A DNA stretch of 58,117 nt from positions 1-58,117 of the forward strand of contig PAKZ01000034.1 of the NCBI GenBank assembly GCA_002706335.1. Reading direction: 5' to 3'. The DNA comes from Ahrensia sp. Lineage in GTDB: Bacteria > Pseudomonadota > Alphaproteobacteria > Rhizobiales > Rhizobiaceae. The first letter of the stretch is position 1, and every line of letters starts with the position of its first letter. Of the stretch, positions 1-8,100 are shown one piece after another. The notes beneath the pieces are model-generated. The model was not told the DNA's origin. It saw only the letters and a list, made by a program, of their open reading frames with translations, and searched no databases. Made by a program: the position numbers and the translations under genes.

Positions 1-220
1 CCAACTAGCTAATCCAACGCGGGCTCATCCATCTCCGATAAATCTTTCCCCCGAAGGGCGTATACGGTATTAATTCCAGTTTCCCGGAGCTATTCCGTAG
101 GGATGGGTAGATTCCCACGCGTTACTCACCCGTCTGCCGCTCACCCGAAGGTGCGCTCGACTTGCATGTGTTAAGCCTGCCGCCAGCGTTCGTCCTGAGC
201 CAGGATCAAACTCTCAAGTT
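1..220 (-). rRNA. rrs: 16S ribosomal RNA, 5' end (partial)
   Basis: Read on the minus strand, the sequence opens with AACTTGAGAGTTTGATCCTG and continues with the universal GGCTCAGGACGAACGCTGGC segment, the start of bacterial 16S rRNA. Only about the first 220 nt are present; the rest lies off the left edge. The short V1 helix around CACCTTCGGGTG and the V2 text are of alphaproteobacterial, rhizobial type. The gene runs leftward from the promoter at 571-600. Confidence 0.97.
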
Positions 221-423
221 GAGAGAAGATCGAACGGCTCGTCGTTATTGGTCACGCTTGAATTGACGAGAACATCTGTACACCCGTTGTTTTCACAACG
301 GATAAGGTTCTCTATCAGAAACGTGTAACGACACCATTTGTATCTTTGCGATCTCATCCACCTTGCGGCTTCGAGATCTGCAGGACACCGCCGTCCACGT
401 TTCTCTTTCTTACCTATTCACTT

Positions 424-435
424 GTCAAAGAACTG
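424..435 (-). promoter_or_regulatory. boxA-like antitermination site in the rRNA leader
   Basis: On the minus strand this reads CAGTTCTTTGAC, followed by AAG. That resembles the bacterial boxA element (TGYTCTTTNA) bound by NusB/NusE to suppress Rho termination of rRNA transcripts. It lies inside the 16S leader, downstream of the promoter at 571-600, as boxA should. The assignment rests on motif and position only. Confidence 0.5.
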
Positions 436-570
436 ACAGCGAAACGCTGTCGCCGGCTATCCACTTTAGGGCTTCAAGCCGATGTGAGGGTCGCTATCGC
501 GGCTCTCTGGGTAACCTTCGGGGCGAAGCAGTCTGCCGTGTGCAGCGGTGCCGCCCTCGTTGGTGAGCGG

Positions 571-600
571 TATATAGGCTGCGGGCCCTCGAACTGTCAA
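571..600 (-). promoter_or_regulatory. rRNA operon promoter
   Basis: On the minus strand a perfect -35 TTGACA (595-600) is followed after 17 bp by CTATAT, or after 18 bp by TATATA (571-577). This is a near-consensus sigma-70 promoter facing the 16S gene. Predicted initiation near 562-566 gives a leader of about 345 nt. Confidence 0.75.
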
Positions 601-639
601 TCGACTTTTTTCATTTTTTTCATTTTTTTGACAGCCCTC

Positions 640-663
640 AAAAAAAGTCCCGGAACACCGGGA
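640..663 (-). terminator. leftward intrinsic terminator upstream of the rRNA promoter
   Basis: On the minus strand TCCCGG-TGTT-CCGGGA is followed directly by C and seven T residues (640-646). The T tract is itself part of a second inverted repeat with the T run at 623-629. It would stop leftward transcription about 40 bp before the rRNA promoter. What it terminates is unclear, because the flanking peptidase gene runs rightward. Confidence 0.6.
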
Positions 664-882
664 AAGTGCTCCCGACAGACCGCTTTTTTGGCGGCCGGAT
701 TCGTCCTTCGCGGCCAAAAAAATTCCGCCGCGGATTCATTGCAAGATCGGCCCGCCGGCCTGGCGTTTTCCGATGCTGTCCGAGACACCCTGAATGGACC
801 CTATATATAAGAAGTGTCCGGGCGGTTTTCCCGAGGCTACTTTCCGTGACCCCGCGCGTTGACACATTGCCGTCCAAAAGGC

Positions 883-2913
883 ATGCACAAACAAGGGAAA
901 CGCCCGCGAACGAGAAGAATGCCCAGCACGCACCACGCCGGTGGAACGACCCGGGACATCGAGATCGGAAATGAGCCGCCCCTGATCGGGGCCGGACGCA
1001 GACGTGCGCCTGACCGCCGCGAGGTTTCGCTGCGCTGGCTGAGCGGCACGACCCTGACCGGTTTCACCTCCACCCTTTTGATGGGGGCCGCCCTGTTCGC
1101 CGCGCTCGACGGGCGCGAATTGCTGGCGACGCCGGACGAGGTCGCGACATCGGAAGAGCTCGGCACGTTTGGCGACCAGGGCCTCGCGGTCAAAGGCGCC
1201 CGGGTCGTCAAGGCCCGCGCCATCCGCACCGAGCCGAGCGATCGCCGCCGCATGAGCCTGTCGACGATCACCCGCGTCGGCGACAGCGACGTCATTCGCA
1301 CCAAGCCCTTCGAATATGTGAAGATCGCGCTGGCGGCCAATCACCAGACCGACAAGTCCTATCCGCCTTTCAACCCGCTCAACATCTTCTCCGACGGGTC
1401 GGAGCCGAAGGCGGAGGACAGTTCGGGGTCGGCCAGCTCCGAGAGCATCATTTACGGCGCCTCCGTGGAGACGGAACTGAGCGTGAAGGTCGCCGACTTC
1501 AATTTCGACACGGATATTCCGCCGGGCGCCCTGACTCTGAGCGACGACGAGGCGGAGGAAATCGTGCGCACCACGGCCGCTGTCCTGACCGACGGCTCCA
1601 TCCAGGTCGCCTCGCTGCACTATGTCGACCCGCTGCGTTTCGGCATCGACGATCCGAGTCTTGCGGCCGGCATCGGGCTGGCCGCCTCGGCGCGCATCAT
1701 TCCGCAGAACATGTCTGTCGCCTCGCGCCAGGAGCAGGAATCGAGCGAGGCGCCGGTTTTCCAGGAGGATCTGCTCGAAGTCAGCTCCAACGAGGATATC
1801 GGCGAGGTTCTCGGGTCGACCGGCTACGCCCTCTCCTCCTCCATGGCCGAAGCGATCGAGACGCTTCTCAAGACCAAGACGCTGAAATCCGGCCACGCGA
1901 TCCGCCTCGGACTGCAGGAGACCGACGAGGGTCCGGAGATCGTCCGGGCGTCCGTCTATGACGGCTCCAGTCACGAACTGACCATCGCGCTCAACGACCG
2001 CCGCCAGTATGTGCCGGCGCCGGAGCCGGTGGATCCGGGGATCATGGACGAGCGCGGCGACAACGAGCAGGTTCCGGTCCCCGTACTGGCCAGCCGCGAC
2101 CTGCCCTCGGCCTATAACGCCATCTACCGCTCGGTGCTGTCCTACGACCTGCCCGAAGACATGGCCTCGCAGGTCATTCGCATGGTCGCCTCGGATGTCG
2201 ATTTCCAGTCGACAATCAAGCCGACCGACAAGCTCGAACTGTTCTTCTCGGTGCCGGAAGAGGGTTCCGATTCCGACGACGACTACGAACTGCTCTTCGT
2301 CGAAGCGAATTTCAGCGGCTCCGACAACACCTATTACCGTTTCCGCGCCAATGACGGCTCCGTCGATTATTATGACGAGGACGGCCGCAGCGCGCGGCAG
2401 TTCCTGTTGCGCAAACCGGTTCCCACCGGCCAGTTCCGCTCGCCTTTCGGCATGCGCCGCCACCCGATCCTCGGCTATTCGCGCATGCACTGGGGCGTCG
2501 ACTGGGCCGCGCCGCGCGGTACGCCGATCATCGCGCCTGGCAACGGCGTCGTCGTCAAGGCCGGCTGGGCGAGCGGCTACGGCAAGCAGACGATCCTGCG
2601 CCACGCCAATGGCTACGAGACGTCCTATTCGCACCAGACGAAATTCGCCAAGGGCATCGTCCCGGGCGCGCGGGTGCGGCAGGGACAGGTCATCGGCTAT
2701 GTCGGCACGACCGGCCTCTCGACCGGCCCGCATTTGCACTATGAAATGCGCGTGAACGGCACCCGCGTCGATCCGATGCGCGTGCGCCTGCCGAAGGGCA
2801 AGGTGCTGGCGGGCGGCGATCTCGAGGCCTTCAAACGCGAACGCGACCGCATCAACACCCTTCTCAAGAAGGGCGAGAGCGAAGGCACGGTCGTCGCGCA
2901 GGTTTCCGGCTAA
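883..2913 (+). CDS. M23 family metallopeptidase, membrane-anchored, polar-growth (RgsM-like) type
   Basis: Predicted zinc peptidoglycan endopeptidase acting in the periplasm. The N-terminal region is basic and cytoplasmic, with one transmembrane segment around GTTLTGFTSTLLMGAALFAA. A long, acidic, poorly conserved middle precedes the C-terminal LytM/M23 domain. Zinc ligands are visible: HxxxD in MHWGVDW (codon 2488) and the HxH of GPHLHYE (codons 2731-2737), so the enzyme looks catalytically complete. From memory, rhizobia carry a similar protein of about 650 residues (RgsM) needed for unipolar growth; that parallel is inference. The start is uncertain: TTG 859, ATG 883 and ATG 919 are in frame and none has a well-spaced ribosome-binding site. 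TTG 859 also spells TTGACA. Confidence 0.85.
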   Translation: MHKQGKRPRTRRMPSTHHAGGTTRDIEIGNEPPLIGAGRRRAPDRREVSLRWLSGTTLTGFTSTLLMGAALFAALDGRELLATPDEVATSEELGTFGDQGLAVKGARVVKARAIRTEPSDRRRMSLSTITRVGDSDVIRTKPFEYVKIALAANHQTDKSYPPFNPLNIFSDGSEPKAEDSSGSASSESIIYGASVETELSVKVADFNFDTDIPPGALTLSDDEAEEIVRTTAAVLTDGSIQVASLHYVDPLRFGIDDPSLAAGIGLAASARIIPQNMSVASRQEQESSEAPVFQEDLLEVSSNEDIGEVLGSTGYALSSSMAEAIETLLKTKTLKSGHAIRLGLQETDEGPEIVRASVYDGSSHELTIALNDRRQYVPAPEPVDPGIMDERGDNEQVPVPVLASRDLPSAYNAIYRSVLSYDLPEDMASQVIRMVASDVDFQSTIKPTDKLELFFSVPEEGSDSDDDYELLFVEANFSGSDNTYYRFRANDGSVDYYDEDGRSARQFLLRKPVPTGQFRSPFGMRRHPILGYSRMHWGVDWAAPRGTPIIAPGNGVVVKAGWASGYGKQTILRHANGYETSYSHQTKFAKGIVPGARVRQGQVIGYVGTTGLSTGPHLHYEMRVNGTRVDPMRVRLPKGKVLAGGDLEAFKRERDRINTLLKKGESEGTVVAQVSG

Positions 2914-3017
2914 GGCCGGCGCTCCCAGACCAAATCACGGATCCCGGAAACTGGCGCAACCGGATGCCGCCGGCTTTCGCCTTTTGTCGACTCACCAGCT
3001 ACGGCGGCGCCAGAACG

Positions 3018-3046
3018 AAAAAAACCGCCACGGCGGACCGTGGCGG
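3018..3046 (-). terminator. intrinsic terminator of etfBA
   Basis: A perfect 9-bp stem, CCGCCACGG (3025-3033) with CCGTGGCGG (3038-3046) and a 4-nt loop, is followed on the minus strand by seven T residues (3018-3024). It lies about 30 bp beyond the etfA stop and between convergent genes, so it ends the leftward etf transcript. Confidence 0.85.
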
Positions 3047-3077
3047 GCTTGATCGTTTGGCTTTGTCTGCCTGAAGC

Positions 3078-4007
3078 TCAGAGAGCCTTTTCGAGCTCCG
3101 GCAGGACGTCGAAGAGGTCCGCGACGAGGCCGTAATCGGCGACCTGGAAGATCGGGGCTTCCTCGTCCTTGTTGATGGCGACGATGACCTTGGAATCCTT
3201 CATGCCGGCCAGATGCTGTATCGCACCCGAGATGCCGCAGGCGATGTAGAGGTCGGGGGCGACCACCTTGCCCGTCTGGCCCACCTGCCAGTCGTTCGGG
3301 GCGTAGCCGGCATCGACCGCAGCGCGGCTTGCGCCGACGGCCGCGCCGAGCTTGTCGGCAACCGGCAGGATGACTTCCTGGAACTTCTCGGAGGAGCCGA
3401 GGGCCCGGCCGCCCGAGATGATGATCTTGGCGCTCGTCAGCTCCGGACGGTCGCCGCCCGACAGTTCGGTGGAGACGAAGGAGGAGAGGCCCGGATCGGC
3501 AGCAGCCGAGACGGTCTCGACGGAGGCGCTACCGCCCTCGCCCGCCGCCGCGAACGACGCCGTGCGCACCGTGATCACCTTCTTGGCGTCGGTCGCCTGC
3601 ACCGTCTGGATCGCGTTGCCGGCATAGGTCGGCCGCTTGAACGTATCGGCGCTCTCGACCGCGATGATGTCGGAGACCTGCATCACGTCGAGCAGGGCCG
3701 CAACGCGCGGCATGGTGTTCTTGCCATTGGTCGTCGCCGGCGCGATCAGCGTGTCATAGCCGTCGGCCAGCAACACGATCAGCTCCGCCATCGGCTCGGC
3801 CAGCTGCTGGTCGAGCGAGGCGTCGTCGGCGAGCAGCACCTTGGAAACGCCGTCGAGCTTCGCCGCCGCGTCCGCCGCCGCTTTCGCATCCTTGCCGGCG
3901 ACCAGCACATGCACGTCGCCGCCGATCTCTTTCGCGGCCGTCAGCGCCTTGTTGGTCTGGTCGGACAGGGTTTCATTGTCGTGTTCGGCAATCAGAAGGA
4001 TTGTCAT
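3078..4007 (-). CDS. etfA: Electron transfer flavoprotein subunit alpha
   Basis: Alpha subunit of the soluble FAD/AMP heterodimer that passes electrons from acyl-CoA, sarcosine and dimethylglycine dehydrogenases to ETF:quinone oxidoreductase. The 309-residue length is normal. The N-terminal alpha/beta ETF domain starts [11 protein letters not shown]. The C-terminal FAD-binding domain from about residue 195 shows [31 protein letters not shown] and [10 protein letters not shown], the family's FAD-contact segments. It follows etfB in the same transcript across a structured spacer (4049-4165). The dimethylglycine-dehydrogenase-like enzymes at 15.8-20.7 kb are plausible electron donors, though nothing here proves it. 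Confidence 0.96.
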   Translation of the reverse strand: MTILLIAEHDNETLSDQTNKALTAAKEIGGDVHVLVAGKDAKAAADAAAKLDGVSKVLLADDASLDQQLAEPMAELIVLLADGYDTLIAPATTNGKNTMPRVAALLDVMQVSDIIAVESADTFKRPTYAGNAIQTVQATDAKKVITVRTASFAAAGEGGSASVETVSAAADPGLSSFVSTELSGGDRPELTSAKIIISGGRALGSSEKFQEVILPVADKLGAAVGASRAAVDAGYAPNDWQVGQTGKVVAPDLYIACGISGAIQHLAGMKDSKVIVAINKDEEAPIFQVADYGLVADLFDVLPELEKAL

Positions 4008-4048
4008 TGTCTTGTTCCTTGCCTTCTTGTCCCATTTGCTCTGGTCGA

Positions 4049-4165
4049 ATTCGGATCAGGCCGGAGCGAAAACGGTTGGTATCGAGAACCGGAGCGGAGC
4101 GTACTTTGGTACGTGAGCACCGGAAGCGCAGAAGCCGGCCGTTTGCAGGCCGGCCTCATCCGAAT
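4049..4165 (-). repeat. structured etfB-etfA intercistronic palindromic element
   Basis: The whole etfB-etfA spacer folds back on itself. Outer arms at 4049-4064 and 4150-4165 are 16 bp long with a single mismatch. Inside lie CGTAC-TTTG-GTACG (4100-4113), a CGGTT/AACCG pair near 4073-4093, and GCCGGCC-N7-GGCCGGC (4134-4154), which competes with the outer arm. The left arm continues with CCGGAGCG, and the elements ACCGGAGCG and ACCGGAAGCG repeat within. Such REP-like mosaics occur in rhizobial genomes; whether this one is repeated elsewhere cannot be judged here. It could stabilise or process the etf mRNA. Confidence 0.75.
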
Positions 4166-4168
4166 GCG

Positions 4169-4918
4169 TCAGAGCACACCCGCTTCGTTCTTCAGCTTGG
4201 AAACCAGTTCCGCGACATCGGCGACCTTGACGCCCGCCTTGCGGCCTTCCGGCTCCTCCGTCTTGAGAACCTTCAGACGCGGCGCGGTGTCAACGCCGTA
4301 ATCGGACGGCGCCTTCTCGTCGAGCGGCTTCTTCTTCGCCTTCATGATGTTCGGCAGCGACGCGTAACGCGGCTGGTTGAGGCGAAGGTCGGTCGTCACG
4401 ATCGCCGGCATCTTGATCTCGATGGTCTGCAGACCGCCGTCGATCTCGCGCGTCACCTTCGCGGTGTCGCCCTCGATGACGACCTTCGACGCGAACGTGC
4501 CCTGGCTCCAGCCAGTCAGCGCGGCCAGCATCTGGCCGGTCTGGTTGGCGTCGTCGTCGATCGCCTGCTTGCCGAGGATCACCAGGCCGGGCTGCTCTTC
4601 CTCGACGATCCCCTTGAGGATCTTCGCCACGGCGAGCGGCTCGGTCGTGTCTTCCGTTTTAACCAGGATGCCACGGTCGGCCCCCATGGCGAGCGCAGTG
4701 CGGATCGTCTCCCGCGCCTGCTGCGGACCGACAGAGACAGCGACGATCTCTGTTACCGTGCCGGCTTCCTTCAGCCGGATCGCCTCTTCAACCGCGATCT
4801 CGTCGAACGGGTTCATGCTCATCTTCACATTGGCGAGCTCGACGCCAGACCCGTCCGCCTTCACACGAACCTTAACATTGTAGTCGATCACCCGTTTGAC
4901 CGGCACCAAGACTTTCAT
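4169..4918 (-). CDS. etfB: Electron transfer flavoprotein subunit beta
   Basis: Beta subunit of ETF, partner of the downstream etfA product. At 249 residues it has the usual length. It begins [20 protein letters not shown], and the family signature region [11 protein letters not shown] and the AMP-binding segment [20 protein letters not shown] are intact. The recognition-loop region follows with [20 protein letters not shown]. It is first in the etfBA unit. Its promoter overlaps a LiuR-like palindrome at 5079-5100, pointing to control by branched-chain amino-acid or fatty-acid catabolism. Confidence 0.96.
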   Translation of the reverse strand: MKVLVPVKRVIDYNVKVRVKADGSGVELANVKMSMNPFDEIAVEEAIRLKEAGTVTEIVAVSVGPQQARETIRTALAMGADRGILVKTEDTTEPLAVAKILKGIVEEEQPGLVILGKQAIDDDANQTGQMLAALTGWSQGTFASKVVIEGDTAKVTREIDGGLQTIEIKMPAIVTTDLRLNQPRYASLPNIMKAKKKPLDEKAPSDYGVDTAPRLKVLKTEEPEGRKAGVKVADVAELVSKLKNEAGVL

Positions 4919-5071
4919 TCTCGTTCAACTCCCGTGCTGATTTGCGTCACCATTAACAGGTGAACGACGCGCCGCTTGCGCAAACTCGACATTTTCCGTC
5001 GGCAGGGGAATGCCGGTTTCCGCTTGAGCGGGCAACCCCCTCGCATTCAACGTAAAACGATTTTATTGACC

Positions 5072-5100
5072 TCAATAATTGACGTTAACGTAAACGTCAA
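5072..5100 (-). promoter_or_regulatory. etfBA promoter with MerR/LiuR-like operator
   Basis: On the minus strand TTGACG (5095-5100) and TATTGA (5072-5077) are 17 bp apart. The inverted repeat TTGACGTT-N6-AACGTCAA (5079-5100) fills the -35 and spacer, the position MerR-family regulators use. The half-site and ACGTTAACGT core resemble published LiuR motifs. A further ACGTAAA half-site lies near 5050. The regulator gene is not in this window, so its identity is inference. Confidence 0.6.
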
Positions 5101-5118
5101 ACAATTTTCAGCTTCGAT

Positions 5119-5895
5119 TCAGCCGCGGCCCCAGCTCGGCGGCTCGGTTCCGCCGGCCCCCTGCGCAGTCACGCGGGGCGCTTCGGTTTCGACCGATTTC
5201 GGCGTCACGATCGCCCTGTCGAAAAGCGGCACGCCCCGTCGGCGCAGGAAGAGGACAAGGATGGCGCCGGCAACGAAGCCGCCCACATGCGCGGCCCAGG
5301 AAATGTCCTCGTCGGACACCAGCGCCACCGCGCCGATCTGATAGGCGAACCAGACCAGCAGCGGAATGGCCGCGGGCAATCTGAGCGGAATGCGGCCGAA
5401 GGCAAGCACCCAGATCCGCACCTTGGGGTGGAGCATCAGATAAGCGCCGATAACGCCGGATATGGCGCCGGAGGCCCCGATCAGCGGCGCCGTCGATTCC
5501 GGCACCAGGAAACCATGCGCCAGCGCGCCCGCCACCGCGCAAAGAAGATAGAAGACTAGGTAGCGAAAATGCCCCAACGCATCCTCGACATTGTCGCCGA
5601 ACACCCACAGGAACAGCATGTTGGACGCCAGATGCATGAAACCGCCATGCAGGAAGGAATATGAGACCAGCGACAGTTCTTCCGGAATGTAGACGATGCT
5701 CGGCGGCAACTCCGCCACGTCGTTCACGACAGCCGGGATATAGCCAAACGAGATCACCGCCGCCTGATAGACCCCACCCGCCAGACCGACATTGACGACG
5801 AGATAGACAAGGACATTCAGCGCGATCAGCGACAGCGTCACATATTGCAGCTTGATGTGTTTGAGAGTGTTGGCGTCGTGAAGCGGAATGAACAT
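5119..5895 (-). CDS. Rhomboid family intramembrane serine protease
   Basis: Six-helix membrane protease of 258 residues, cutting substrates within the bilayer. The catalytic serine lies in GASGAISG (Ser142) and the partner histidine in AAHVGGF (His203). The conserved HGGFMHLASN motif (His83, His88, Asn92) supplies the oxyanion region. The first helix follows the short N-terminal MFIPLHD segment typical of alphaproteobacterial rhomboids. The last 30 residues are hydrophilic and variable. It lies downstream of the AraC gene on the same strand, 80 bp away, and probably has its own transcript. Its substrate is unknown. Confidence 0.92.
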   Translation of the reverse strand: MFIPLHDANTLKHIKLQYVTLSLIALNVLVYLVVNVGLAGGVYQAAVISFGYIPAVVNDVAELPPSIVYIPEELSLVSYSFLHGGFMHLASNMLFLWVFGDNVEDALGHFRYLVFYLLCAVAGALAHGFLVPESTAPLIGASGAISGVIGAYLMLHPKVRIWVLAFGRIPLRLPAAIPLLVWFAYQIGAVALVSDEDISWAAHVGGFVAGAILVLFLRRRGVPLFDRAIVTPKSVETEAPRVTAQGAGGTEPPSWGRG

Positions 5896-5975
5896 GAAGG
5901 CGGGTCGACGTGGCGTTGGCGACCGACACTAGACCAAAACACCGCCGGAGGAAATCGACCGCGACCCGCTCGCGC

Positions 5976-6881
5976 TCAAGCGTGGTTGTCCGGCGCGACC
6001 GTCCGCCGGATCGCCGCGCCGTCGCGGCCAGGCGGCGCTCCGAACATGCGGCGATATTCGCGGCTGAACTGCGACGGGCTTTCATAGCCAATGGCGAAAC
6101 CGACCTGCGCCACGTCGGTGCATTCCGCCAGAAGCAGCCGCCGCGCCTCCTGCAGACGCAGGGATTTCTGGAATTGCACGGGTGTCATGTCCGTCGCCGC
6201 CTTGAAGTGGCGATGGAAGGTTGCGGGGCTCATGCCGGCCAGCCCCGCGAGATGCGGGACGCTGATCGTTTCGGTGTAGTTATCCCTTACCCAGGCGATC
6301 GACCGGCCGATGCGCGCCGTGCGGCTGTCGGCGAGGCCGATCTGGCGCATCATCGCTCCCTGCGGGCCGTTCAGCAGATGCCAGTAGATCTCGCGGCGGA
6401 TCAGCGGCGCCAATACGGGGATATCGCGCGGACGGTCGGCGAGCGCCAGCAGCCTTTCCAGCGGATCGATCAGCCCGTTGGCCAGCGGGTGCACGCTCAT
6501 CGCGGCAGGGCCCGCCGCGGCTATCGGCTCTCCGCGCGCCAACTCCACCAGCAGTTCCGAGACCACCGCGGGCTCGATATCGAGCACGAAGGCGACATAG
6601 GGCGCATGCGCTGAAGCATCGAGGATATGCGCCCGGATGGGCACCTCAAGCGATGTGATCAGACAATTGCCTTCCTCATAGCGATAGGCCTGCCCGCCGA
6701 GCTGGCTGATCTTCGTTCCCTGCAGGACGATGCACACCGATGGCCGGTAAACGCCGTGAATCGGACCGGTCGGCACATCCGCAGACGCCACGAACAGCCC
6801 CGGCACCGGGGTCTCGCGCCCGTGGCGCTTCCACAGCGCCAATGCCCGGGTCTTCAGGGTTTCCAGTTGGGCTTTATCCAT
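5976..6881 (-). CDS. AraC family transcriptional regulator (YqhC-like)
   Basis: A 301-residue regulator. The N-terminal half resembles the AraC-type N-terminal ligand domain (PF06719 type), with VYRPSVCIVLQGTKISQLGG and an EEGNCLITSLEVPI strand pair. The C-terminal 100 residues carry two helix-turn-helix motifs, including VPHLAGLAGMSPATFHRHFK and VGFAIGYESPSQFSREYRRM. The gene is divergent from an aldo/keto reductase beginning at 7051. In Escherichia coli the related YqhC activates aldehyde-reducing yqhD and the aldo/keto reductase dkgA. By analogy this protein probably senses reactive aldehydes and activates the reductase; that role is inferred from context. Confidence 0.88.
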   Translation of the reverse strand: MDKAQLETLKTRALALWKRHGRETPVPGLFVASADVPTGPIHGVYRPSVCIVLQGTKISQLGGQAYRYEEGNCLITSLEVPIRAHILDASAHAPYVAFVLDIEPAVVSELLVELARGEPIAAAGPAAMSVHPLANGLIDPLERLLALADRPRDIPVLAPLIRREIYWHLLNGPQGAMMRQIGLADSRTARIGRSIAWVRDNYTETISVPHLAGLAGMSPATFHRHFKAATDMTPVQFQKSLRLQEARRLLLAECTDVAQVGFAIGYESPSQFSREYRRMFGAPPGRDGAAIRRTVAPDNHA

Positions 6882-7050
6882 GGCTCCAGACTAGCCGATT
6901 GCGCGCGCCATGAAAGCGTCACCCGGAGCGAATGAGAGAATCGGGCAGAAATTCGCGAGGATCGGCGTGGTGCGGCCCTGCGGTCCCGCCCCATATGCCA
7001 GCCACGCCGAGGCCACCCGGGTCGCGGCGCTCAACGAAAGGGACATATCC

Positions 7051-8076
7051 ATGCGTTATCGTCGTCTCGGCCATAGCGGCCTCTTCGTTTCCGAACTCTG
7101 CCTCGGCACCATGACCTTCGGCGGATCGGACGACATGTGGGGACAGATCGGCCAGCTCCGCCAGGAGGAAGCCGACAGCCTCGTCCGCACCGCCCTCGAT
7201 GCGGGTATCAATTTCATCGACACGGCCAATGTCTACGCGGCCGGCAAGAGCGAGGAAATCCTCGGCCAGTCCATCAGGAATCTCGGCGTCGCCCGCGAGG
7301 ACCTGGTGATCGCGACCAAAGTGCTCGGCCCGATGGGCGAAGGCCCGAACGCGCGCGGCGCCTCGCGCGGGCACATTCTCGACCAGGCGAAGGCGAGCCT
7401 CAAACGGCTTCAGCTCGATCATATCGACCTCTACCAGATCCACGGCTTCGATCCGGCAACGCCGATCGCCGAAACGCTGGAGGCGCTCGACATGCTGGTC
7501 CGCCACGGCCACGTTCGCTACGTCGGCCTGTCGAACTGGGCGGCCTGGCAGATCGTCAAGGCGGTCGGCATCGCCGAAGCGCGCCAGCTGGCCCCGATCG
7601 TCTCGCTGCAGGCCTATTATACGCTGGCCGGACGCGACCTCGAGCGCGAGGTGGCTCCGATGCTGGAAGCCGAGGAGATCGGGCTGATGGTGTGGAGCCC
7701 GCTCGCCGGCGGCTTCCTGTCCGGGAAATACGACCGCGACGGGACCACCGCGGAAGGCCGGCGGGTGAATTTCGATTTCCCGCCCATCAACAAGGATCGC
7801 GCCTATGACGCCATCGAGGTCATGCGCGAAATCGCTGCCGCCAGGAATTGCACCGTGCCGCAGGTAGCGCTGGCCTGGCTGTTGCATCAGAAAGTGGTCA
7901 CCAGCGTGATCCTCGGCGCGAAACGCGTCGACCAGTTGCAGGACAATATCGGGGCCGCGGAGGTTTCGCTCTCGACCGACGATCTTGCCGCACTGGATGA
8001 GGTGACGAAGCTCCCGGCGGAATATCCCGGCTGGATGCTCGAACGCCAGGGCGGATACCGCTCGCACATGATGTAG
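7051..8076 (+). CDS. Aldo/keto reductase
   Basis: NADPH-dependent carbonyl reductase with a TIM-barrel fold, 341 residues. The catalytic tetrad is complete: Asp57 and Tyr62 (FIDTANVY), Lys90 (VIATK) and His131 (LYQIHGFD). The NADP-binding C-terminal part shows VTSVILGAKRVDQLQDN. ATG 7051 is chosen because GAAAGGGA lies 7-14 bp upstream and the family motif RRLGHSGLFVSELCLGTM starts immediately. An upstream in-frame start at 6910 would add an unconserved tail. It faces the AraC gene across a 169-bp spacer that presumably holds both promoters. Confidence 0.93.
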   Translation: MRYRRLGHSGLFVSELCLGTMTFGGSDDMWGQIGQLRQEEADSLVRTALDAGINFIDTANVYAAGKSEEILGQSIRNLGVAREDLVIATKVLGPMGEGPNARGASRGHILDQAKASLKRLQLDHIDLYQIHGFDPATPIAETLEALDMLVRHGHVRYVGLSNWAAWQIVKAVGIAEARQLAPIVSLQAYYTLAGRDLEREVAPMLEAEEIGLMVWSPLAGGFLSGKYDRDGTTAEGRRVNFDFPPINKDRAYDAIEVMREIAAARNCTVPQVALAWLLHQKVVTSVILGAKRVDQLQDNIGAAEVSLSTDDLAALDEVTKLPAEYPGWMLERQGGYRSHMM

Positions 8077-8100
8077 CCCGGCCGGCTGTGTCCCGCCCGG

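Larger units (their letters stand above)
221..882 (-). other. rRNA operon leader and upstream spacer
   Basis: This 660-bp stretch without a convincing protein gene separates the leftward rRNA operon from the rightward M23 peptidase gene. It contains, from right to left, a TATATATA tract near 802-809, a leftward terminator-like hairpin (640-663), a strong leftward promoter (571-600), a boxA-like antiterminator (424-435) and roughly 345 nt of 16S leader. Short open frames here have no recognisable product. A minus-strand small RNA between about 795 and 640 is possible (see findings). Confidence 0.7.

Noticed and set aside
859-887. TTGACA at 859-864 as the promoter of the M23 gene
   Set aside because: No acceptable -10 lies 16-18 bp downstream, and the gene's likely starts fall within the same region.
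736-2739. Long minus-strand open frame (667 codons) opposite the M23 gene
   Set aside because: It is a high-GC shadow of the M23 reading frame, rich in Arg, Ala and Gly, with no domain and no ribosome-binding site.
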